Part shown: one piece after another, positions 8,115 through 15,382 of the stretch
How the letters are laid out: each line of letters begins with the position of its first letter
Position numbering within the stretch: the first letter of the stretch is position 1
Assembly (NCBI GenBank): GCA_044426085.1
Contig: JAWXUU010000021.1
Coordinates: 1-23,518, forward strand
Source of the DNA: JAWXUU01 sp044426085
GTDB taxonomy: Bacteria; Bacillota; Clostridia; Christensenellales; CAMQZB01
Length of the DNA: 23,518 nucleotides
Reading direction: 5' to 3'
Program-made: the position numbers and the translations under genes
The notes under the pieces: model-generated
The model's database searches: none
Seen by the model: only the letters and a program-made list of their open reading frames with translations
Told to the model about the DNA's origin: nothing

Positions 8115-8693
8115 TCAGAATTCTCTTCTGTCTGCAAACGCACGTTGAAGGGTTATTTGGTCGGCATATTCAATATCCTGACCGATTGAAATGCCCTGCG
8201 AAATACGCGTAACTTTTATGCCCAATGGTTTCAAAAGCTTGGCGATATAAACGCCTGTTGCATCGCCTTCCACATCGGAAGGCAAGGCGAGAATAATTTC
8301 GCTTGCATTTTGCGCGCGCGAAAGAAGTTCGCGGACTTTCAAATCGCTTGGCGAAATGTTTTTGAGTGGAGAAATCGTGCCGAACAAGACGTGATATCTA
8401 AACCCAAAACTGCCCATATTTTCAATCGCGATGATATCTTTTGGGTCTTTCACAACACAGATGACATCTTCTTTTCGAGTTTCGCAAATACCGCAAATCT
8501 CACCTTCGCAAAAGTTTCCGCAAATCTCGCAATGGCGAACGTTATCCTTAACTTCAACGAGTGCAGAAACAAGCAAATCCACATCCGCACCATCCATTTC
8601 CACTATTTTATAAGCAAAGCGGAGCGCGGTTCTTTTGCCCACACCCGGCAATTTGGAAAATTCGTTTGCAAGCTTTTGGATAGAAAGTTCCAT
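8115..8693 (-). CDS. recR: Recombination mediator RecR
   Basis: RecR works with RecO (and RecF) to load RecA at gaps in DNA. The 192 residues fit the family. In order: a helix-hairpin-helix LPGVGKRTA (15-23), a C4 zinc finger (C55, C58, C67, C70, with an extra C62 inside), and a Toprim domain starting at VVKDPKD and including FGFRYHVLFGTISP and the acidic EGDATG motif. The C-terminal part ends in EYADQITLQRAFADRREF. RecR usually has RGLPxG before this stretch, whereas here it reads SQGISIG, a mild divergence. Its start codon overlaps the stop of ybaB by one base (ATGA), showing translational coupling. The dnaX-ybaB-recR order is conserved widely in bacteria. Confidence 0.95.
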   Translation of the reverse strand: MELSIQKLANEFSKLPGVGKRTALRFAYKIVEMDGADVDLLVSALVEVKDNVRHCEICGNFCEGEICGICETRKEDVICVVKDPKDIIAIENMGSFGFRYHVLFGTISPLKNISPSDLKVRELLSRAQNASEIILALPSDVEGDATGVYIAKLLKPLGIKVTRISQGISIGQDIEYADQITLQRAFADRREF

Positions 8694-9025
8694 CAGAACA
8701 TTCCACCCGGAACTTGTGGCATCAATTCTTCTTTGAGCGCTTCTGCTTTTTCTTTCGCTTCGTTATACGCCGCGATGATAAGGTCTTCCAAAAGTTCTGT
8801 ATCGTCTGGATCAACGATGCTTGGGTCAAGTTTCAAACGTAGCAAATCTTTATTGCCGTTGATTGTCACAACGCATGCGCCACTGCCACTTTCGCCAGAA
8901 AGTTCTGTAGCTTCGATTTCTTCTTGAGCTCTCAACGCGTCTTCTTGCATTTTTTGAGCTTGCTTCATAAGTTGTTGCATGTTTGGCATTCCACCGCCAA
9001 ATCCTTTTCCATAATTCTTTGCCAT
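8693..9025 (-). CDS. ybaB: YbaB/EbfC family nucleoid-associated protein
   Basis: This 110-residue DNA-binding protein forms dimers and coats DNA. The N-terminal region MAKNYGKGFGGGMPNMQ is Gly-rich and followed by a long amphipathic helix, MKQAQKMQEDALRAQEEIEA. The middle strand VVTINGNKDLLRLKLDP and the C-terminal helix with DLIIAAYNEAKEKAEA are the usual family blocks. The start is set by AAAGGAGA nine bases upstream. It lies between dnaX and recR and overlaps recR by one base. The gap to the end of the dnaX tail is 68 bases. Confidence 0.95.
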   Translation of the reverse strand: MAKNYGKGFGGGMPNMQQLMKQAQKMQEDALRAQEEIEATELSGESGSGACVVTINGNKDLLRLKLDPSIVDPDDTELLEDLIIAAYNEAKEKAEALKEELMPQVPGGMF

Positions 9026-9093
9026 AATATTTCTCCTTTATATATAGGGTGCTTCTTGCTGTGCAATTTATAAAGTTCCCCAAAATTTATATA

Positions 9094-9858
9094 TTATAGG
9101 TTCGCGACCATTTTCACATAGCCTTCCCCAAAATATTTCTTTATTTTATCAACTTCCACTTGCGAGTTATCCGCAAATGATTGAATTTCGATAAGCTTGA
9201 TTTTAAAACCGCTCGCGTGCTTTTGCAAAACTTCCATATTGCTTTTCAATATCCCCGCTCTGCTGTGCATAACCCTTATTTCACAGTTATCCCCATCGCA
9301 CTTGAAGTCTAAACTAGGCAAAAGCGAATAAAGCATGGTTTCGCCATCGTCTGAAAGCCCTTTTGCCATGTTTTTCTTGACTAACATGCCCGCTTTGAAG
9401 GGGTTTTGGGCTTGTTTGTAGATGTTATCCACACCCATTGTGGATAACTTTTCACTTTTCCACAATTCCACTTTTCCCGACTGTCCCCCTTGCATATTTT
9501 CGGGTGAAAAAGTCGACTTTTCCCTTTGTTTATCGCGTTTTTCCATTGTGGATAAGTCGGATTTTAACGCTTCTAGTTCCTCTTTTATATCATGTATATT
9601 ATCTCGTGATTGTGGATAATTATCCACAGAAAGTGCGTTTTGTGGTGACTTTTCCACAACATTTATGTTTTTTGCATGCTGTGCATAGTTATTTACACTA
9701 TTTGAGTTGTCCACATTGGAGTTATCCACAATGCTTTGTGGATTTGACTGTCCCCCATGTTGATTTTCCCCTTTATTTACGCTGTTTGCAGTTAAATTTG
9801 CATTAATTTTACTATTGCCTGGGCTTTTGTTGTGGATAAGTGGTTGAGTTATCCACAT
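9094..9858 (-). CDS. dnaX: DnaX tau-type C-terminal region, in +1 frame relative to the AAA+ part
   Basis: This 254-codon frame continues the dnaX coding sense after the first part stops at 9812. Its upstream limit is a stop codon immediately before the ATG at 9858, and no ribosome binding site precedes that ATG, so independent initiation is unlikely. The first 150 residues are a hydrophilic Asn/Ser/Gln-rich linker full of VDN, YPQ, IHN and LST tripeptides, each encoded by a DnaA box. Residues about 160-254 are folded-looking; a block around MLYSLLPSLDF resembles the C-terminal part of DnaX that binds the polymerase subunit in other bacteria. Joining to the first part needs a single +1 shift between 9858 and 9812. 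It may be programmed frameshifting, a natural mutation leaving a gamma-only protein, or a base error in assembly. Confidence 0.7.
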   Translation of the reverse strand: MWITQPLIHNKSPGNSKINANLTANSVNKGENQHGGQSNPQSIVDNSNVDNSNSVNNYAQHAKNINVVEKSPQNALSVDNYPQSRDNIHDIKEELEALKSDLSTMEKRDKQREKSTFSPENMQGGQSGKVELWKSEKLSTMGVDNIYKQAQNPFKAGMLVKKNMAKGLSDDGETMLYSLLPSLDFKCDGDNCEIRVMHSRAGILKSNMEVLQKHASGFKIKLIEIQSFADNSQVEVDKIKKYFGEGYVKMVANL

Positions 9859-9873
9859 TCATATTGTGGATAA
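9425..9873. promoter_or_regulatory. Cluster of nine perfect DnaA boxes inside dnaX
   Basis: The consensus box TTATCCACA or its complement occurs perfectly at 9425, 9439, 9547, 9611, 9620, 9722, 9831, 9849 and 9865 (first base given). Those at 9425, 9620, 9722 and 9849 are on the + strand, the other five on the - strand. One-mismatch copies lie at 9456, 9650, 9707, 9737 and 9885. Boxes come in close opposed pairs; 9611-9628 is the perfect palindrome TGTGGATAATTATCCACA. By length alone about 0.003 perfect copies are expected in 450 random bases. The array is likely to bind DnaA, as a titration site, an autoregulatory site for dnaX or part of an origin. Confidence 0.85.
9812..9823 (-). other. 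Possible +1 frameshift site in dnaX
   Basis: On the - strand the first frame reads CCC AGG CAA TAG. If tRNA-Pro on CCC slips one base to CCA while the rare codon AGG waits, reading resumes GGC AAT AGT in the tau frame. This resembles known +1 sites in which a slippery codon precedes a slow AGG. No stimulating Shine-Dalgarno element is evident upstream, so support is partial. Confidence 0.4.
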
Positions 9874-10987
9874 CTTTTTCAAGTTTTTCCACACGTCTTG
9901 AGATATCTTGCAGTGTTATTTTGCCCGCGTGGGCAAAAATTGCCATCTCGAAAAGCACGCGTGGGTTTTGAGTATACTTGAATTTGGTTTCTGTTTCCAC
10001 AAAAGTTTCAAGACAATTTGCTATTTCTTCGCTGGAAAGCGACAGTGCAAGCTGTTGCAATTTTGCGAATTCTTCCGCTGGCATTTTTTCGCTGTTTTGG
10101 TTTGTTATCTTGCACCACAACAGTTCGCGAAGGAAAGTGATTGTGTCCTTTGCTATCATGCCGGTTGTTTTGCCTTCCTTTATCAGTTGCGAGAAAATCT
10201 TCAATGCTTCTTCTTGCTGTTTATTCAAAATATAGCTTGCAAGGCTGAAAATGCTTTCGAACTTAGAACCGCCCAAAACATCTTCCACGTCGCGTTTTGT
10301 GAGAGTTTCCGAAGTGATTCCCATTGCAAGGTCTGCAACAGAAAGGGCGTCACGCATGCTTCCTTCACCCGCTTTTGCAAGGGCGAAAATCGCTTCTTCA
10401 TCCGCTTTGAACCCAACTTTTGCATACAAATTTGCAATGTGGCTTGCGATTTGTTCTGTTGTTAGCAATCTGAAATCAAATCGCATACAGCGTGACAAGA
10501 TTGTGGCTGGCAACTTTTGAACTTCTGTTGTCGCGAGAACGAAAATAACATATTCTGGCGGTTCTTCCAAAGTTTTCAAAAGTGCGTTGAATGCCGATTG
10601 TGAAAGCATGTGCACTTCATCGATGATGTACACTTTATATTTCGAATAAGTTGGCGCAAGTTGAGTTTTTTCTTTCAAATCACGCACTTCTTCCACGCGG
10701 TTGTTTGATGCCGCGTCGATTTCGATGATGTCGATATTTTCAAGATTCTCACGACAAACCTTACACTTGCCACAAGGCGAGCCACCAACATTTTCGGTGC
10801 AGTTGACTGCGCGTGCAAAAATCTTCGCAAAGGAAGTCTTGCCCGTGCCACGCGGACCTGTGAAAAGATACGCATGACCTATCCTTTCGGATATTATTTG
10901 GTTTTTAAGTATCGTAGAAATGTGCTCTTGCCCCACAACTTCCTCAAAAGTCGTAGGTCTGAATTTTCTATACAAAGCTAGATACAT
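9812..10987 (-). CDS. dnaX: DNA polymerase III subunit gamma/tau, AAA+ part
   Basis: This is the clamp-loader ATPase that opens the beta clamp for the replicase. The 391 residues from ATG 10987 cover the Walker A GPRGTGKTS (44-52), the zinc-binding cysteines C63, C72, C75 and C78, the Walker B motif IIDEVH (123-126 for DEVH), the sensor ATTE and the arginine-finger SRCMRF region, then the helical collar domain III to about 365. It ends soon after RRVEKLEKV with a stop at 9812, so this piece alone is a gamma-like protein; clostridial DnaX normally runs to about 540-600 residues. The start is supported by AGGGGG seven bases upstream; in-frame codons further upstream come from the repeat. It heads the dnaX-ybaB-recR unit. 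The downstream frame carries the tau C terminus. Confidence 0.93.
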   Translation of the reverse strand: MYLALYRKFRPTTFEEVVGQEHISTILKNQIISERIGHAYLFTGPRGTGKTSFAKIFARAVNCTENVGGSPCGKCKVCRENLENIDIIEIDAASNNRVEEVRDLKEKTQLAPTYSKYKVYIIDEVHMLSQSAFNALLKTLEEPPEYVIFVLATTEVQKLPATILSRCMRFDFRLLTTEQIASHIANLYAKVGFKADEEAIFALAKAGEGSMRDALSVADLAMGITSETLTKRDVEDVLGGSKFESIFSLASYILNKQQEEALKIFSQLIKEGKTTGMIAKDTITFLRELLWCKITNQNSEKMPAEEFAKLQQLALSLSSEEIANCLETFVETETKFKYTQNPRVLFEMAIFAHAGKITLQDISRRVEKLEKVIHNMNVDNSTTYPQQKPRQ

Positions 10988-11043
10988 AGTTGCTCCCCCT
11001 TTTAATAAGTGATAGGTGATGTGGTAGATTAAGTAATAGATAT

Positions 11044-11195
11044 GGTATCGCACTCGCTTTTCTCGTACATACTATATTATATAATTGAAAGCACGAGCGT
11101 GCGAGTGCATTACCACAATTTTTAATTTTTAATTTTTAATTTTTAATTTTTAATTTTTAATTTTTAATTTTTAATTTTTAATTTTTAATTTTTAA
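11044..11195. repeat. Modular palindromic repeat, copy 3, with long heptamer array
   Basis: The left arm is degenerate (GCACTCGC-TTTT-CTCGTAC, about 11050-11068) and lacks heptamers. The right arm GCACGAGC-GT-GCGAGTGC (11091-11108) is followed by TTACCACAA and then eleven exact AATTTTT heptamers (11117-11193), the longest array in the window. The array supplies the stop codon of the sigma factor gene. The element separates sigH from dnaX and carries the dnaX leader; TATAAT in its core (- strand, near 11080) could serve as a -10. Confidence 0.85.
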
Positions 11196-11718
11196 TCGCA
11201 AAGCTTTGCCCCGCAATTTTCTTTTTCGCTCTTGAAAGGGCGTTGTCCACGCTTTTTTTCGTCATTTTGCAAGCTGTTGCGATTTCTTCGTAGGTCATGT
11301 TTTTCAGAAATAGTTCCACAACTTCGAATTCTTTATCAGAAAGCAGAGATTGGATTTTTAAGCGGAAAAGCGACATTTCTTCTTTCAAGATGTATTGTTC
11401 CTCAAGGGAAAAATCACTTGCGACATCGTGTTTATCATCTAGGCTGTCGGCATCAGAAAGCACGCGTTGGCTTTTTGAAAAGGAGTGTTTCACCACATTT
11501 TTCAGCCTTGAAGATATGCAGATATACGCGTAGGTTTGGAAACTGCTTTTTGTTTCGTCGAAGGAAAAAATACTGCCATAAAGTGCAATCATGCCTTCTT
11601 GAATCAAATCTTCAATATCGCCACCTTGAATATAATACCCTTTGGCAAGCTTCAAAACTAGCGGTTTATACTGCGAAAGAATACTTTCGATTTCTTCAGT
11701 TGTATAATCTTTTTGCAT
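11185..11718 (-). CDS. sigH: Sigma-70 family factor, SigH-like
   Basis: This 177-residue sigma factor has region 2 at about 15-80 (the DIEDLIQEGMIALYGSI block binds core polymerase and -10 DNA). Region 4 is at about 125-170, ending in a helix-turn-helix, YEEIATACKMTKKSVDNALSRAKKKI. The KSVDNAL-RAK pattern is typical of SigH, the early sporulation/competence sigma. Its place directly after mrnC-thyX-rlmB matches sigH in many clostridia. It is about 30 residues shorter than usual SigH (near 210), with a short 2-4 linker. The last codons (FAIKN and stop) lie in a GCAAAGCTTTGC palindrome and the heptamer array, so the C terminus may have been reshaped by the repeat. GGCGGAAA precedes the ATG. The 92-base gap to rlmB is T-rich, with a repeated TTTTATCTTGTTTAT. 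Confidence 0.85.
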   Translation of the reverse strand: MQKDYTTEEIESILSQYKPLVLKLAKGYYIQGGDIEDLIQEGMIALYGSIFSFDETKSSFQTYAYICISSRLKNVVKHSFSKSQRVLSDADSLDDKHDVASDFSLEEQYILKEEMSLFRLKIQSLLSDKEFEVVELFLKNMTYEEIATACKMTKKSVDNALSRAKKKIAGQSFAIKN

Positions 11719-11810
11719 AGTTTCCGCCTTGTTTTGTTTGCTTTTTATTTGTTTTATATTTTATCTTTCTTCTTTTATATTTTTATCTTGTTTATTTTTT
11801 ATCTTGTTTA

Positions 11811-12533
11811 TTACTTTCTTACTCTTGCAACTTCGTGAATGAAAATGCCACCCGCAACTGATGCGTTGAGGGATGTGATGTTGCCTTTCATTTCGATTTT
11901 CAAAAGTTTGTCGCAAAGTTTTTTTGTGAGAGCGGAAATTCCGTTGTCTTCACCGCCGATAACAACACCCATTGCGCCAGACAAATCGAAAGTGCCCATT
12001 TCGTCGCCTTTCATATCTGCGCCCACAATCCAGATGCCATTTTCTTTTAGCATTTCGATAGTTTGGTTGATGTTTGTCACTTTTGCAACCTTGATATATT
12101 GCGTTGCACCTGCGCTTGTTTTGATAACTGTTTCGTTGACAGTCACGTTTCTGTGTTTTGGAATGATAACGCCGTGAGCGCCAAGACATTCGCTTGTTCG
12201 CAAAATTGAGCCCAGATTGTGTGGGTCTTCGATAGAATCGCAGATAACCACAAACGGTGCTTCGTTTTTATCTTTAGCAACTTGCAAAATTTCTTCCACT
12301 TCTGAATAAACAAAATCAGTCACGAACAAAATCACACCTTGGTGTTTTCTTGTTTCGCTTTGGCGGTCTAGTCCCGCTTTATCAAGAAATTGGATTTTGA
12401 TTTTTTTATCTTTCAATTCTTGGACAATTTCCTTGCCTGTTGCATCCAAATGCCCGTTAAAAATCAACGCTTTATCAATCGTTTTACCTTGTTTTAATGC
12501 TTCTTTACAAGCATTTCTTCCTTCAATTTTCAT
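11811..12533 (-). CDS. rlmB: 23S rRNA 2'-O-methyltransferase RlmB (SpoU family)
   Basis: RlmB puts a 2'-O-methyl group on a guanosine of the 23S rRNA peptidyl-transferase region using S-adenosylmethionine. The 240 residues contain an N-terminal L30e-like substrate-binding domain starting MKIEGRNACKEAL, and a C-terminal SPOUT domain with the three knot motifs: DPHNLGSILRTSE, VIGGEDNGIS and SLNASVAGGIFIHE. The Asn/Arg of motif 1 and the Ser-Leu-Asn of motif 3 are present. AAGGAAG lies before the ATG, and the gene starts 15 bases after thyX, so it belongs to the mrnC-thyX-rlmB-sigH operon. Related TrmH-type enzymes share these motifs, but the operon favours RlmB. Confidence 0.93.
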   Translation of the reverse strand: MKIEGRNACKEALKQGKTIDKALIFNGHLDATGKEIVQELKDKKIKIQFLDKAGLDRQSETRKHQGVILFVTDFVYSEVEEILQVAKDKNEAPFVVICDSIEDPHNLGSILRTSECLGAHGVIIPKHRNVTVNETVIKTSAGATQYIKVAKVTNINQTIEMLKENGIWIVGADMKGDEMGTFDLSGAMGVVIGGEDNGISALTKKLCDKLLKIEMKGNITSLNASVAGGIFIHEVARVRK

Positions 12534-12548
12534 ATTTTACTTCCTTTA

Positions 12549-13289
12549 TTATTTACTGCACGCTTCTTTCAAAGCGTTCATTCTGTTTTTCATTTCTACA
12601 TTGCAACCGCAACACTTTTCACCTTCAGGACATTTTCCGCCCACACAGGCAGGACCTGAAAGTCCGAAGATTGCAGGTGCAACTTCCACAACTTTTTCAA
12701 GCATCATCCAAGCAACTTCGCGAATTTCCCATTGCGCACGGTTGCAACATCTAAGTCTGAAAAAGTGCAATAATTCTCGCGAGTTCATCGTTACAAGCAT
12801 TTTTGTTTCCGCCGAATTTGGCAACACAAATCTTGCATCTTCATTCGCGCCTTCGCCACCACCGCCAAGTTTTTCTTGCCAGTATTTATAATATCCGCCA
12901 ATCTCTGTCATTTGTGCTTTGAATTTTTCCACTTCCGCATCGCCAAGCGCCAAAATCTTTGGTGGAATGATATAAGAAAAATCCACGCTTGCTGGCACGT
13001 ATCTTTGGCTTTGAACGGAAAAACTAGCGATTCTGTGTCTTGTGATTTGCGCAAGAAGTGCCCTTGAAACACCTTCGATTGCAAACGTGAAAGAAGAATG
13101 CTCGATTGTTGAAAGGTGACCCATGCCCATGATTTTGGCGATGAATGCATCCACATCACCTTTTGCAAGTTTTTCTTGCAACTTTGCCAAGTCCGACTTG
13201 GAATAGCAGAGTTTTGCCCCAAGTGCAACGGCAAGTTCAGGGTTGATTGTGTGTGTTATCAATGCTACTTTTGGTGTTGTTTGTCCCAT
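12549..13289 (-). CDS. thyX: Flavin-dependent thymidylate synthase ThyX
   Basis: ThyX makes dTMP from dUMP using methylene-tetrahydrofolate and FAD/NADPH. The 246-residue protein carries the ThyX signature RHR-x7-S as RHRIASFSVQS followed by QRY (near residues 84-97). Other family blocks are GHLSTIEHSSFTF, NSRELLHFFRLR and AQWEIR. The C terminus has a cysteine-rich tail (GPACVGGKCPEGEKCCGC), which is common in clostridial ThyX and of unknown role. An AGGAGA lies before the ATG, which is three bases after the mrnC stop. No thyA is seen in the window, consistent with a ThyX-only strategy but not proof of it. Confidence 0.95.
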   Translation of the reverse strand: MGQTTPKVALITHTINPELAVALGAKLCYSKSDLAKLQEKLAKGDVDAFIAKIMGMGHLSTIEHSSFTFAIEGVSRALLAQITRHRIASFSVQSQRYVPASVDFSYIIPPKILALGDAEVEKFKAQMTEIGGYYKYWQEKLGGGGEGANEDARFVLPNSAETKMLVTMNSRELLHFFRLRCCNRAQWEIREVAWMMLEKVVEVAPAIFGLSGPACVGGKCPEGEKCCGCNVEMKNRMNALKEACSK

Positions 13290-13292
13290 TTC

Positions 13293-13697
13293 TCATTCTC
13301 CTATCATATTTAAAATTTCAACGAGCCTTTCGTTTTCGCCCGTGAGATAAAGATATCCCATAAGGGTTTCAAAACCCGTTGCCATTTTATATTCTATCAT
13401 GCTGGCATTTTTTGCAGTGTTGCTTGTTTTTGCATTTCTGCCACGCTTGAAAATATATTCTTCATCGGCGGAAATTTTGCCTTCAAGCGATTGCATAGCC
13501 TTTGCTTGCGCCTCCGCTTTCACATACGAGCTGGAAAGCTTGTGAAGTGCACCCGCTTTCGCGGTTGAGTTTCTTGTAAGCTTTGTGCGAATATAAAGCG
13601 TGTATACCGCATCGCCAACAAACGCAAGTGAAACTGGTGACATATTTTTAGCTTCCAACTGGGAAATTTCGCCAAACCCGAAAAAATTATCTTTCAT
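13293..13697 (-). CDS. mrnC: Mini-ribonuclease III (MrnC)
   Basis: Mini-III is a double-strand-specific RNase that matures 23S rRNA ends in Firmicutes. It contains only the RNase III catalytic domain without the dsRNA-binding domain, as seen here with 134 residues. LAFVGDAVYTLYIR holds the catalytic Asp of the RNase III signature, RGRNAKTSN is the family's conserved loop, and ATGFETLMGYLYL has the second catalytic Glu. It is the first gene of the mrnC-thyX-rlmB-sigH group, with a promoter candidate at 13770-13798 and the pyk terminator further upstream. In other clostridia cysS often precedes it, but it is absent here. Confidence 0.92.
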   Translation of the reverse strand: MKDNFFGFGEISQLEAKNMSPVSLAFVGDAVYTLYIRTKLTRNSTAKAGALHKLSSSYVKAEAQAKAMQSLEGKISADEEYIFKRGRNAKTSNTAKNASMIEYKMATGFETLMGYLYLTGENERLVEILNMIGE

Positions 13698-13769
13698 CTA
13701 TTCCTCACATAAAATCGCAACCAAAATTTCTTAGGGTGCAATTGTGCATTATTATCCATTCTTCCTTAT

Positions 13770-13798
13770 ATTTTACCACAATTTGCACGCTAGGGCAA
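13770..13798 (-). promoter_or_regulatory. Candidate promoter of the mrnC-thyX-rlmB-sigH operon
   Basis: On the - strand TTGCCC (13798-13793) is 17 bases from TAAAAT (13775-13770), about 75 bases before the mrnC ATG. The -10 is good and the -35 moderate. The spacer includes AATTGTGGTAAAA, which resembles the border of the modular repeat. Confidence 0.45.
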
Positions 13799-13840
13799 GA
13801 GAAAAAGTGTCTTCTTGCTTCAAATATGTATGTATAAACC

Positions 13841-13880
13841 AAAAAAATAAAGCCTTGCTTTCGCAAGGCTTAGATTTTTT
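13841..13880 (-). terminator. Intrinsic terminator of pyk
   Basis: On the - strand AAGCCTTGC-GAAA-GCAAGGCTT is followed by TATTTTTTT; the + strand side also ends in six T. This is a strong GNRA-type tetraloop hairpin, 24 bases after the pyk stop. Confidence 0.92.
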
Positions 13881-13904
13881 ATTAGCAACCTTAAAAATCG
13901 GTTA

Positions 13905-15326
13905 TTATTTGATTGTTTCGATTTTGATAAGGTTTGTTTCTGCATGTGAACCGATTGGAGTGCCCGCTGTGATAACGATGAAATCATCTTTTTCTGCATA
14001 GCCAAGGCTTTTCGCAAGTTTGTTTGCGTTGTAGAAAAGAACGTCTGTTGAAGGAACTTCTTCTGTGAGAACAGGAGTTACGCCCCATGAAAGACCAAGT
14101 TTTCTATAAGACTTTAGGCTTGCTGTCATGGCAAGGATTGGAACTGGACCACGGAAACGTGAAACCATGAGTGCTGTTTTGCCCGAAAGCGTGCAAACAA
14201 CGATAAGTTTCGCGCCAAGGTCTACGCTCATTGTGCAAGTTGAATATGAAACCGCGTCAACTGCGTTTCTGATTCTGAAAGTTGAGCTTTTCATTCTTTT
14301 TGCAAGTTTGATTGATTTTTCAGTTTTGTAAGCAATTTTCGCCATTGCTTTCACAGTTTCAACTGGGTATTTACCAATAGCTGTTTCGCCAGAAAGCATG
14401 ATTGCAGATGTGCCGTCATAAACCGCATTCGCAACGTCGGAAATTTCCGCTCTTGTTGGGCGTGGGTTTTGAATCATTGATTCAAGCATTTCTGTTGCTG
14501 TGATAACCTTTTTGCCGATATAACGAGAGTCTGTGATAAGTTTCTTTTGGATTGCTGGAAGTTCTTCATAAGGAATTTCCACACCCATATCGCCACGCGC
14601 AACCATGATACCATCAGAAACTTCCAAAATTTCTTCGATATTATCAACGCCCGCTCTGTTTTCGATTTTAGCAATCAATTCGATATCTTTTCCGCCTAGT
14701 GCTTCAACGTATTCACGAACTGCAATCACGTCTTCTTTGCAAGAAACGAAAGAACATGCGATGAATTCAACGTCGTTTTGAACGCCGAGCGCGATATCTT
14801 TTTTGTCTTGTTCAGACATATATGGGAAGTCGAAAACTTTTCCTGGGAAGTTCATGCTTTTTCTGTCTGAAAGGTTTCCGCCACCAGTGACTTTTGTCAT
14901 GATACGTGATTTGTTCACGTCGGTAACTTCGAAAGAAATAAGTCCGTTGTTCAAAAGGATTACATCCCCAACAAAAACTTCTTTTTCAATATTTCCATAA
15001 GTCACAGAAACACCTTTTTCTGTGCCCACGATATCTTTTGACGTGAAGAAGAATTCATCTCCTACATTCAAATCTACACTTCCGTTTTCAAAAGTTTTAA
15101 TTCTTACTTCTGGGCCTTTTGTGTCGAGCAAAATTGAAATAGGCTCGCCTAGTTCGTCGCGCACTTTTTTAACAGTGTCGATAGTTTGTTGGTGATATTC
15201 GTGATCACCGTGCGAAAAGTTCAATCTAGCAACGTTGAGTCCCGCTCCAATCAATTGTTTGAGCACATTTTCATCCCTACTGGCAGGGCCTAGTGTGCAG
15301 ATGATTTTCGTTTTACGCTTATCCAT
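13905..15326 (-). CDS. pyk: Pyruvate kinase
   Basis: Pyruvate kinase converts PEP and ADP to pyruvate and ATP at the end of glycolysis. The 473 residues hold the A/B/C domains only: the N-terminal KIICTLGPAS with the NARLNFSHG block, the B-domain lid at about 70-170, and ELIAKIEN with the catalytic Lys. Also present are MVARGDMGVEIP and the signature region MLESM-x2-NPRPTRAEISDVANAV. The extra C-terminal PEP-utilising domain of many Bacillus/Clostridium enzymes is absent. AAAGGAG lies before the ATG. The gene follows mnmG by 83 bases with two small hairpins between, so it may be both partly co-transcribed and separately expressed. A strong terminator closes it. Confidence 0.96.
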   Translation of the reverse strand: MDKRKTKIICTLGPASRDENVLKQLIGAGLNVARLNFSHGDHEYHQQTIDTVKKVRDELGEPISILLDTKGPEVRIKTFENGSVDLNVGDEFFFTSKDIVGTEKGVSVTYGNIEKEVFVGDVILLNNGLISFEVTDVNKSRIMTKVTGGGNLSDRKSMNFPGKVFDFPYMSEQDKKDIALGVQNDVEFIACSFVSCKEDVIAVREYVEALGGKDIELIAKIENRAGVDNIEEILEVSDGIMVARGDMGVEIPYEELPAIQKKLITDSRYIGKKVITATEMLESMIQNPRPTRAEISDVANAVYDGTSAIMLSGETAIGKYPVETVKAMAKIAYKTEKSIKLAKRMKSSTFRIRNAVDAVSYSTCTMSVDLGAKLIVVCTLSGKTALMVSRFRGPVPILAMTASLKSYRKLGLSWGVTPVLTEEVPSTDVLFYNANKLAKSLGYAEKDDFIVITAGTPIGSHAETNLIKIETIK

Positions 15327-15382
15327 GGTTTAATTCTCCTTTGGCATTAAATGTATTAATAAAATTTTTTAGCTTATATAAA

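Noticed and set aside
9094..9858. Separate gene starting at ATG 9858
   Set aside because: No ribosome binding site, the start lies inside dnaX, and the C-terminal half resembles the DnaX tail; treated as part of dnaX after a frame change.
9425..9873. Calling the DnaA-box cluster the chromosomal origin oriC
   Set aside because: dnaA, dnaN, recF and gyrB are not nearby, and genes on both sides are on the same strand, so there is no strand switch as expected at an origin. GC skew of the whole chromosome would be needed.
11117..11193. CRISPR-like or tandem-repeat array
   Set aside because: The repeats are seven bases long with no spacers and no cas genes.
11760..11815. Pyrimidine-rich tract with repeated TTTTATCTTGTTTAT between rlmB and sigH
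   Set aside because: The direct repeat is short and imperfect in an AT-rich spacer; no further structure supports a function.
13771..13790. A sixth copy of the modular repeat near the mrnC promoter
   Set aside because: Only the TTTACCACAATTT border is present, with no arm, heptamer array or partner end; it may be a remnant or chance.
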